From Candidatus Saccharimonadia bacterium (GTDB lineage Bacteria > Patescibacteriota > Saccharimonadia > Saccharimonadales > Saccharimonadaceae), in contig JALRBM010000071.1 in assembly GCA_023257755.1 (NCBI GenBank), positions 1 to 10,506 of the forward strand: 10,506 bases of DNA. The letters are read 5' to 3'. The position numbers and the translations under genes were made by a program. The stretch's first letter is position 1. The number at the start of each line of letters is the position of its first letter. Under the pieces are notes generated by a model. The model searched no databases, was not told the DNA's origin, and saw only the letters and a list, made by a program, of their open reading frames with translations. Below, piece after piece: positions 1 through 5,766 of this stretch.

Positions 1-486
1 GAAAAACTTAAGGTAGGCGATACCGTGAAAGGTGTTGTCACCGGTGTTGTTGACTTCGGTGTCTTTGTGAACGTCGAAGGTATCGAAGGCCTGGTCCACA
101 TCTCTGAAATCAGCTGGGAGCGCGTCAATAACCCATCTGAATACGTTAAGGTCGGCCAAACAATCGAAGCCAAGATCATCTCGATTGACAAGGACCGTCT
201 CAGCCTCAGTATCAAGCAGCTGACACAGGATCCATGGCTGGATGAAGTAGAGAAATTCAAGCCAGGCGAAAAGGTTGAGGGTACGGTGACTCGTATCACT
301 CCATTCGGCGCCTTCGTGCAGATCAGCCCCGCTGTAGAAGCGCTCGTTCACATTTCTGAACTTGGCGATGGTAACGACGTTGACCCTGAAAAGGTCTTCA
401 CGCTGAATGAGCGCAAGACCTTCAAGGTGCTTGAAATCGACCGCGACAACCGCAAGATCTCTCTTTCACTTGCTGACAAAAAATAA
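1..486 (+). CDS. rpsA: Ribosomal protein S1 (C-terminal part, 5' end outside window)
   Basis: The reading frame is open from base 1, so this is the last 161 codons of a longer gene; the GTG at 25 is an internal Val, not a start. Two S1 RNA-binding (OB-fold) domains are visible: codons about 3-72, with the signature VKGVVTGVVDFGVFV followed by GLVHISE, and codons about 85-158, with VEGTVTRITPFGAFV followed by ALVHISE. Each domain ends in an LSLSIK or ISLSLADK strand. In bacteria, S1 on the 30S subunit binds and unfolds mRNA leaders during initiation. The final domain ends the protein without a long tail. infB follows after 39 bases with no terminator between, so the two are probably co-transcribed, which suits two initiation proteins. 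Other multi-S1 proteins are possible because the N-terminus is not visible, but the tandem S1 arrangement and the infB neighbour favour rpsA. Confidence 0.85.
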   Translation, partial: EKLKVGDTVKGVVTGVVDFGVFVNVEGIEGLVHISEISWERVNNPSEYVKVGQTIEAKIISIDKDRLSLSIKQLTQDPWLDEVEKFKPGEKVEGTVTRITPFGAFVQISPAVEALVHISELGDGNDVDPEKVFTLNERKTFKVLEIDRDNRKISLSLADKK

Positions 487-512
487 TAAAACGTCCGCAT
501 GGTAACGGGCAG

Positions 513-519
513 AAAGGAG
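513..519 (+). promoter_or_regulatory. Ribosome binding site that sets the infB start
   Basis: AAAGGAG lies 6 bases before the ATG at 526. The frame is also open from an ATG at 499, but that codon has no such site and would add nine residues not expected in IF-2. This site therefore decides the start at 526. Confidence 0.85.
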
Positions 520-525
520 CTTTCA

Positions 526-2298
526 ATGAGCCAGGAAAAAGTGCTTGTCATTGCTGACTCGATTACTGTAGGCGAGCTGGCCGAGACCCTTAAACTGCCC
601 GTGACAACCCTGATTGGTGAGTTGTTTAAAAACGGTATCGTCGCAACCATCAATCAGCGAATTGATTTTGAAACGGCGACCATTATCGTCGAGGAACTCG
701 GGTTGGATGTCGATCTTCAAAAGAAGGAAGCCAGCCACACCCACGAGCGCAAAACACATCAGCTTTCTGAAAAGGCGGTCGAACGCCCGCCGATCGTGGC
801 TGTGATGGGGCATGTCGATCACGGAAAAACCAGCTTGCTTGATGCGATCTTAAAAACCAAGACGGTCGAGGGCGAAGCAGGCGGCATCACCCAGCATATC
901 AGCGCCTACCAGACAGTCCGAAACAACCGTTCGATCACGCTTCTTGATACCCCTGGTCACGAAGCTTTTGCGGCGCTTCGTCAGCACGGCGCCACCCTGA
1001 CGGACGTTGTGATTATCGTGGTGGCGGCCGACGATGGGGTAAAGCCTCAGACGGTCGAGGCAATTCGATTTGCCCAAAATGCCAACGCCAAGATTGTGAT
1101 CGCAATCAACAAGATCGATAAAGATACCGCTAACTCGCAGCTCGTTAAAACGCAGCTGGCGACCGAGCACAACCTTAACCCAGAGGAGTGGGGCGGCGAT
1201 ACGATCATGGTCGAAGTCAGCGCCAAGACGGGGCAAAATATTGATAAATTGCTTGATATGGTACTGCTCGTCGCGGACATGGAGGAGCTGCGCGCCGACG
1301 TTGACGTTCCTGCCGAAGGCCTGGTGATCGAATCGCATATGGAGACTGGCCGCGGTTCAGTCGTCGGACTGCTTGTCGAGCAAGGCCAGCTAAAACCCGG
1401 CCATTTCCTTGTTGCGGGCACTGCTTACGGCAAAGTTCGAACCATGCTTGATTTTACGGGTAAAACGCTTCGCAGCGCAGGGCCCTCCACCCCTGTTACC
1501 GTGACTGGTTTCAAGGAACTGCCGCAGTTTGGAGATGTCTTTACGATCGTCAAGAACGAAAAAGAAGCCCGGCGCCAAACCGACCTTGCTCGAATCGAAC
1601 GAGAGAAGAATGCGGCTAGTACGAATGTGACGGGCGCTGACCTACTTAAAATGATGAACCAGCAGCACGACACGCAGGAAATCAATGTCATCGTGAAGGC
1701 CGACGTTCAGGGGTCGCTTACCTCTGTGATGGACAGTCTCCGCCTGCTTGATACCGGGGATATGGTAACGCTTCGGATTGTCGGGAGTGGAGTGGGCAAT
1801 ATCTCTGAAAATGATATTCGGCTTGCTGCCGACGGCGAAACGGTGATTTACGGCTTCAACGTGGAGCTGCCGCCGGCAGTAAAGCGGCTGGCGATGCGCG
1901 ATAAGGTACAGGTCAGGCTGTTCAAGGTAATTTACGAACTGCTAGATGATGCTCGTAGTACGATGGAAGAAAAGCTTGCGCCAGAGGTAGTAGAGACCGA
2001 AGTTGGCACGCTGACGATCAAGGGAATCTTCCGCACCCTAAAGGAAGAGCTAATCGTCGGCGGCGAGGTGACGAGCGGAAAGATCGTTCCGAATATCCTT
2101 GCCCGGGTAAAACACGGCGACGAACAGCTCGCCGAAGTAGAGGTAATGAGCCTCCAGCGCCAAAAGCAAGAGGCGAAGGAGGTCTTTGAGGGCGAGATGT
2201 GCGGACTGTCCCTAAAAACCACTAAAAAGCTCCTTCTAGAAGAAGGCGATACCCTCGAGTTCTTTACACGAGAACTGGTCAAACGCAAGCTGGACTAG
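526..2298 (+). CDS. infB: Translation initiation factor IF-2 (590 aa, short form)
   Basis: GTPase that brings fMet-tRNA to the 30S subunit and promotes 50S joining. An IF2_N-like domain occupies residues about 4-62, followed by a short charged linker to about 88. The G domain carries G1 GHVDHGKT (95-102), G2 GGIT (119-122), G3 DTPGH (141-145), G4 NKID (195-198) and G5 SAK (232-234). The beta-barrel and helical domains follow. The C-terminal fMet-tRNA-binding domain contains the conserved Cys559 in EGEMCGLSL. All catalytic motifs are intact. At 590 residues it is far shorter than E. coli IF-2 (890), because the long N-terminal extension is missing, as in many small genomes. It lies 39 bases after the S1 gene and is closed by the hairpin at 2310. 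Downstream fmt and def act on the same formyl-Met pathway. Confidence 0.98.
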   Translation: MSQEKVLVIADSITVGELAETLKLPVTTLIGELFKNGIVATINQRIDFETATIIVEELGLDVDLQKKEASHTHERKTHQLSEKAVERPPIVAVMGHVDHGKTSLLDAILKTKTVEGEAGGITQHISAYQTVRNNRSITLLDTPGHEAFAALRQHGATLTDVVIIVVAADDGVKPQTVEAIRFAQNANAKIVIAINKIDKDTANSQLVKTQLATEHNLNPEEWGGDTIMVEVSAKTGQNIDKLLDMVLLVADMEELRADVDVPAEGLVIESHMETGRGSVVGLLVEQGQLKPGHFLVAGTAYGKVRTMLDFTGKTLRSAGPSTPVTVTGFKELPQFGDVFTIVKNEKEARRQTDLARIEREKNAASTNVTGADLLKMMNQQHDTQEINVIVKADVQGSLTSVMDSLRLLDTGDMVTLRIVGSGVGNISENDIRLAADGETVIYGFNVELPPAVKRLAMRDKVQVRLFKVIYELLDDARSTMEEKLAPEVVETEVGTLTIKGIFRTLKEELIVGGEVTSGKIVPNILARVKHGDEQLAEVEVMSLQRQKQEAKEVFEGEMCGLSLKTTKKLLLEEGDTLEFFTRELVKRKLD

Positions 2299-2309
2299 AT
2301 AGGTTCAAA

Positions 2310-2346
2310 AATGAAAATCCCGGGTGGCTAATCCGGGATTTTCATT
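2310..2346 (+). terminator. Hairpin terminator after infB
   Basis: A perfect 14-bp inverted repeat (arms 2310-2323 and 2333-2346) with a 9-base loop begins 11 bases after the infB stop. The inner stem is GC-rich (ATCCCGG/CCGGGAT) and the outer stem is A/T-rich, so the 3' arm carries the run of four T. This is a plausible intrinsic terminator for the S1-infB operon, although the T run lies inside the stem and is short. Confidence 0.8.
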
Positions 2347-2373
2347 ATCTAGTGAATAAGCCAGTGCTTATAC

Positions 2374-2402
2374 TTGACTTTAAATCAAAACTATGCTAAT
2401 AT
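2374..2402 (+). promoter_or_regulatory. Sigma70-type promoter with extended -10 for the repeat protein gene
   Basis: The -35 is TTGACT (2374-2379), the spacer is 17 bases, and the -10 is TAATAT (2397-2402) preceded by TGC, which gives an extended -10. Transcription should start near 2409, leaving a leader of about 60 bases before the ATG at 2471. The promoter sits just after the infB terminator, so the gene downstream is an independent unit. Confidence 0.7.
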
Positions 2403-2470
2403 TTACCTAAAGCAATAAAACAAACATTGCATAAAAAGTAAGCCAGCGTTCTTAAAAGGAGAACAATAAG

Positions 2471-3850
2471 ATGTCAGAACGACCACGTTTTAATCCAGCA
2501 TCCGAAGCCCTCGACAATTTCGAGGCTGATAAGCAGGCCCATGACGAGCAAGTTGCTCGTGAGTGGGTTAACAACCACCGTGAAGCGGCTCTAGACGAGC
2601 TGGGCAGTGAAAGGTTTTCCGCCGAGGATAGGCAAGTCTTAGAGGACCTTATTCCTGTTTCAGAAGCCCATGATCGTCTGGCAGAGCGTGCTGAAGCCGA
2701 ATCTTTCGAAGAATCGCTTCGTCAGGAAGCCCGAGAAAACGGTGGCGTATTATCTTACAACGACCACGATGATCCCGATACGATGACCGAAGCCGAATCC
2801 GAGCGCCGTCGTCAGCAGGAGCGTGAAGTTATGGATAAGGCTTATGACGATCTTATCGCTGCCGATCCTGAATTGCGCCGTATGGATATGCTCTCTCGTG
2901 AAATTGAAGGACTTCGCAATAAGGAAGTTGATGCAGACACTGTTGATCAGGACGAAAGGATGCTCTTCGCTAAGGAGGACAAGCTTTCTGAACTACTTGC
3001 AAAATATGAAGCATCACCTCATTTTAGCGCTGCGATCGCAGATTATCTCATGGACCGTGAAGATGACAAAGCGCATGAAGAAGCTGGTTTGGAAGCCCTC
3101 TTTGAACTTCGAAGGCGTGCCACAGCCCCGGGCGAAACCGGTGATAAGGGCACAAGGGTTCCGACTGTCGAGACTGGCGAGGAAGGAACACCTGTTCCTA
3201 CGGTTGAAACCGGGGAAGAGGGAACGATTGTCCCTACAGTAGAAACAGGTGAGGAAGGAACGCCAGTTCCTACCGTTGAGACCGGTAGCGAAGGTGAAGA
3301 AGGCACTACCGTACCAACCGTAGAGACTGGTGGCGAAGGCACAAGCGTCCCTACTGTCGAGACTGACACCCCTCCAGCTGAAGAGCGCGGTTGGTTTGGC
3401 CGCACTCGAGAAAGGATAAGGGACCGTCGCCGAATGCGTAATATTGTCCTGGGGGCGGCTGCCTTGACAGCGGTTGGTGTCGGTATCTGGGCGCTTCTTA
3501 CGCAGAAGGATTCGACTATCCTCAATAATGCTCTTGGTGGAGACGTTCCTCCTTCGCCTCCTGAGCTACCCTTAGGTGGAGATGTGCCCGCGGGTGGCAT
3601 TGATTTAGGTACTAATCCCGGGGATACACTTCCTCCTTCAAGCGAATTCGACTACCCATGGAACTGGGCAAGTGAGGCGGTCGGCAGTGACAACGCGACA
3701 ACCTGGTTGCACGAACTTTCCGACAAGGCTGCGGCTGATGGCCACAAAGTAGAGTGGTTTACCCAGGCTGACGGTACCGAGTGGGTGAAGGTTGATGGCA
3801 ACAGTACCACCAAAGACGTAATCGATGTCCTTCGACAATACAATAAATAG
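2471..3850 (+). CDS. Single-pass membrane protein with six GEEGTxVPTVET repeats, function unknown
   Basis: I do not recognise a named family. AAAGGAG at 2455-2461, 9 bases upstream, supports the start. Residues 1 to about 220 are very rich in Glu, Asp, Arg and Ala and look helical, probably partly coiled coil. Residues 224-298 hold six tandem units of consensus GEEGTxVPTVET, one enlarged to 15 residues. A strongly basic stretch (about 308-323) precedes one membrane helix (about 325-343). By the positive-inside rule the N-terminus and the repeats are cytoplasmic and the last 116 residues lie outside. The outer part is a Pro/Gly linker that uses LGGDVP twice, then a small domain (393-459) with Trp at 397, 399, 412, 429 and 438. 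There is no N-terminal signal peptide, lipobox or sortase motif. The protein could be a cell-envelope anchor, scaffold or signalling protein, but nothing in the sequence decides this. Confidence 0.85.
   Translation: MSERPRFNPASEALDNFEADKQAHDEQVAREWVNNHREAALDELGSERFSAEDRQVLEDLIPVSEAHDRLAERAEAESFEESLRQEARENGGVLSYNDHDDPDTMTEAESERRRQQEREVMDKAYDDLIAADPELRRMDMLSREIEGLRNKEVDADTVDQDERMLFAKEDKLSELLAKYEASPHFSAAIADYLMDREDDKAHEEAGLEALFELRRRATAPGETGDKGTRVPTVETGEEGTPVPTVETGEEGTIVPTVETGEEGTPVPTVETGSEGEEGTTVPTVETGGEGTSVPTVETDTPPAEERGWFGRTRERIRDRRRMRNIVLGAAALTAVGVGIWALLTQKDSTILNNALGGDVPPSPPELPLGGDVPAGGIDLGTNPGDTLPPSSEFDYPWNWASEAVGSDNATTWLHELSDKAAADGHKVEWFTQADGTEWVKVDGNSTTKDVIDVLRQYNK
3140..3364 (+). repeat. 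Six tandem coding repeats of 36 bases (one of 45)
   Basis: The units start at 3140, 3176, 3212, 3248, 3284 and 3329. Five are 36 bases long; the fifth has 9 extra bases encoding an added Gly-Ser-Glu-type triplet. At protein level the core VPTVET is identical in all six copies, and the preceding residue varies (R, P, I, P, T, S). At DNA level the copies use different synonymous codons, so this is an old array and not a recent slippage product. Confidence 0.95.
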
Positions 3851-3861
3851 TACGCTATACT
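3832..3861 (+). promoter_or_regulatory. Promoter inside the 3' end of the repeat gene, for the DUF5663-like gene
   Basis: A -35-like TCGACA (3832-3837) and a -10 TATACT (3856-3861) are separated by 18 bases and span the stop codon of the upstream gene. Transcription would begin near 3868 and give a leader of about 30 bases. The downstream gene could also be read through from the upstream promoter, since no terminator is seen between them. Confidence 0.55.
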
Positions 3862-3899
3862 ATTAGAAAACCAGTAAGTTAGCAAATAGGAGAAGGTAG

Positions 3900-4316
3900 A
3901 TGTTCCAGATTGATGATAAGTTCTTGCAGGACCTGGGGTTAGACCAGCTTCCCGCAGACCAGCGCCAAGCTTTCAAGGATCACATACTAAATCAGTTGGA
4001 GCTAAGGGTAGGCACACGCCTGTCAGACGGTCTATCCGACGCGCAGCTTGCCGAATTTGAATCATTCGTTGACCGTGATGCCGAGAAAGTCCGGGCGTGG
4101 GTAAGCAAACACACCCCTGATTACCAGAATGACGATAGCTACAAGCAGCTAAAGTCTGGCACGCCCAACATTGATGACGAAACCCTCCTTGCAGAGTATG
4201 CTTCGCTGAAGTGGCTGGCGATTAACCGTCCTGATTATCAGACTGTGGTCGCACAGGTTATCGAAGAGCTGAAGAAAGAAATTCGCGACAACCGCGACTC
4301 AATCCTAGCGGCGTAA
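3900..4316 (+). CDS. Small DUF5663-like protein, function unknown
   Basis: A 138-residue acidic, soluble, mostly helical protein with no signal peptide or membrane segment. AGGAG at 3888-3892, 7 bases before the ATG, fixes the start. The N-terminal half (FLQDLGL, then LELRVGTRLSDGLSDAQLAEFE at about 33-54, then a V-x-x-W segment and DYQ) matches my recollection of DUF5663, a small domain common in Patescibacteria whose role is unknown; this needs a profile search. The C-terminal half (about 90-138) adds two more predicted helices ending in a Lys/Glu-rich segment. It lies 49 bases after the repeat membrane protein on the same strand, so a shared role is possible but unproven. Its 3' end overlaps the end of fmt on the other strand by 12 bases. 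Confidence 0.85.
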   Translation: MFQIDDKFLQDLGLDQLPADQRQAFKDHILNQLELRVGTRLSDGLSDAQLAEFESFVDRDAEKVRAWVSKHTPDYQNDDSYKQLKSGTPNIDDETLLAEYASLKWLAINRPDYQTVVAQVIEELKKEIRDNRDSILAA

Positions 4317-5210
4317 ATACCCGTTGATAAATCCTTCGGCTACCATGGACCGGCCGCTGGGCGCAATAAGTTCATCAATCGACAAATAAGCACCGTCCTG
4401 ACACAAGAGGTCAAGCGGTGTTTTTTGTTCTGAAGCGACATGGGCCTTTGTAACGATAATCTCGTGTCCTTCAATCGTCAGCCTGCTTTTTGGGTAGCGT
4501 AGGTGCGCCCGAATGCGGCGTTCTGCCTCTTGGGCGGATAAGGTCTCAAGGTTAAGGAACGAGTCTTTTTTATCTAAGAGGGAGCAGTAGGTAGCTTTGG
4601 TCTCGTCTTGGGCCTTGGGTTGAAGCGAGCCGTCCAAAATGGAAGGGAGCAGTTCGAAAAGCAGTTCAGAGCCTTGCTTTGAAAGCCGTTCGTAAACCTC
4701 GAATTTGGTTTCGCTGCCATCTAGCTTTAATGTAGATTGGCCATACACGGGTCCCGAATCCATCCCGGCCGTGAGCCGCATTATGGAAACGCCCGTTTCG
4801 CTATCACCGTTCAGCACGGCCGACTCGATAGGTGTCGGACCGCGGTATTTTGGAAGCAGGGAAGGATGAACGTTAACGATGCCGCCCGGAAAAACGTCGA
4901 TTATGCGCTGTGGAATGATGCGGCCGTAGGCAACGAGGATAGCAATATCGGCGTTTAATGCCTCCAATTCATCAATAATGTCTCCAGGTTTATTCGGAAG
5001 GAACACCGGAATATTGTTCGTCTCGCCGATTTTAGCTACCTCAAGATCGCGGTGGTTGCGTGATTTGCTGTCGCTATGATGCGACACGATCGCTTTGACA
5101 TTATAGCCACGTTCGATAAGTCCTGAAAGAACCGGCGCATCGGTTTTTTTGAGGCCGCTAACGAGGCGCTCGTTACCAAAGAATACGATTGTTTTTGATA
5201 GCTTTTTCAT
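4305..5210 (-). CDS. fmt: Methionyl-tRNA formyltransferase (301 aa)
   Basis: Transfers a formyl group from 10-formyltetrahydrofolate to Met on initiator tRNA. The formyltransferase domain has the catalytic trio N113 and H115 (in NVHPSLLP) and D151 (in GMDSGP), and the loop SLLPKYRGPTPI (117-128). The C-terminal OB-like tRNA-binding domain covers roughly 215-301. Length is close to the usual 310-315. The N-terminal loop is unusual: the customary GTPEFA after the first strand is replaced by GNERLVSG. I chose the ATG at 5210, which gives MKKLSKTIVFFG; a TTG at 5216 is the alternative. Neither has a visible ribosome binding site, and the start lies 38 bases inside the end of def, so translation is probably coupled to def. 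It is the last gene of priA-def-fmt. Its stop lies inside the convergent DUF5663-like gene, and no terminator is visible. Confidence 0.95.
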   Translation of the reverse strand: MKKLSKTIVFFGNERLVSGLKKTDAPVLSGLIERGYNVKAIVSHHSDSKSRNHRDLEVAKIGETNNIPVFLPNKPGDIIDELEALNADIAILVAYGRIIPQRIIDVFPGGIVNVHPSLLPKYRGPTPIESAVLNGDSETGVSIMRLTAGMDSGPVYGQSTLKLDGSETKFEVYERLSKQGSELLFELLPSILDGSLQPKAQDETKATYCSLLDKKDSFLNLETLSAQEAERRIRAHLRYPKSRLTIEGHEIIVTKAHVASEQKTPLDLLCQDGAYLSIDELIAPSGRSMVAEGFINGYLRR

Positions 5211-5745
5211 AATCAAGAGGTTGCAGCTCGCCTTTTTCGTCGAGAGTGTAGAATGCTTCTTCCTGGTCTTTTATGTGGTCGACAAATACGACGCCGTTAG
5301 TGTGATCGATCTCATGTTGAATGACACGGGCCAGGAAGCCTTCCGCTTTAAACCGTATTTCGTTACCGTCGATATCCATAGCTTTGACGCGTATTTTCGA
5401 ATGGCGAGGAACCATACCGTAGATGTTCTTAACGCTGAGGCAGCCTTCATAATCGCTGATAAGCTCGCCTTCGAGTTTAATGATTTCGGGATTGATAAGC
5501 GCAGTGAACTGCTTATCTGCTTTGTCATCAAAATTACTGCGAATAATAACAACGCGCTCTAAACGGTCAACCTGGACCGCAGCGAGCGCGGCGCTGATTT
5601 CGTGCGGGCGGCTGCTTTCCCAGTCGAGCGAGGCGCTCGTCATGTCATCAACGAGTTTTTTGACCTCATCGGTGATGACGTGCACTTTAACCGACTTCTC
5701 CCGGAGGTGCGCATGGGGGAGGGTGATGATATCTTCGCTTTTCAT
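5173..5745 (-). CDS. def: Peptide deformylase with variant motif 1 (190 aa)
   Basis: Metalloenzyme that removes the formyl group from the N-terminus of new proteins. Motif 2 EGCLS (100-104) supplies the metal ligand Cys102, and motif 3 QHEIDH (143-148) supplies His144 and His148 and the catalytic Glu145. Motif 1, usually GxGLAAPQ, reads SAALAAVQ (51-58): both glycines and the proline are changed, but the catalytic Gln58 is kept. The enzyme is therefore probably active but belongs to a divergent branch. The start at 5745 gives the expected KSEDIITLP strand. GAGGTGA abuts the ATG, unusually close for a ribosome binding site, and a TATAAT box lies just before it (see the promoter entry). The gene begins 21 bases after priA and overlaps fmt by 38 bases, the conserved priA-def-fmt order. 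Confidence 0.96.
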   Translation of the reverse strand: MKSEDIITLPHAHLREKSVKVHVITDEVKKLVDDMTSASLDWESSRPHEISAALAAVQVDRLERVVIIRSNFDDKADKQFTALINPEIIKLEGELISDYEGCLSVKNIYGMVPRHSKIRVKAMDIDGNEIRFKAEGFLARVIQHEIDHTNGVVFVDHIKDQEEAFYTLDEKGELQPLDYEKAIKNNRILW

Positions 5746-5752
5746 TCACCTC

Positions 5753-5761
5753 ATTATAGCA
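5753..5761 (-). promoter_or_regulatory. Extended -10 promoter immediately before def
   Basis: On the minus strand, TGC followed by a perfect TATAAT (5758 down to 5753) forms a complete extended -10 in the 21-base gap after priA. No good -35 is visible, which extended -10 promoters can tolerate. Only 7 bases separate the box from the def ATG, so transcription would start at or next to the start codon and give a leaderless or nearly leaderless def-fmt mRNA. Confidence 0.6.
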
Positions 5762-5766
5762 GTTTT

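Noticed and set aside
25..27. GTG as the start of the S1-like gene
   Set aside because: The frame is open to base 1 and the codons before it continue the S1 fold, so the gene is cut by the window edge.
499..525. ATG at 499 as the infB start
   Set aside because: It has no ribosome binding site, whereas AAAGGAG sits 6 bases before the ATG at 526.
850..1421. Long minus-strand ORFs opposite infB
   Set aside because: They lie fully inside a strongly conserved GTPase gene and show no family motif or start signal.
3140..3364. Tandem repeats as a CRISPR array
   Set aside because: The units are directly adjacent with no spacers, stay in frame and encode a peptide motif within a gene.
3043..3600. 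Minus-strand ORF of 185 codons opposite the repeats
   Set aside because: It mirrors the repeat protein gene, has a low-complexity Ser/Val/Pro translation and no ribosome binding site or promoter.
5211..5216. TTG at 5216 as the fmt start
   Set aside because: The ATG two codons later gives the expected N-terminus. Neither start has a ribosome binding site, so the TTG remains only an alternative.
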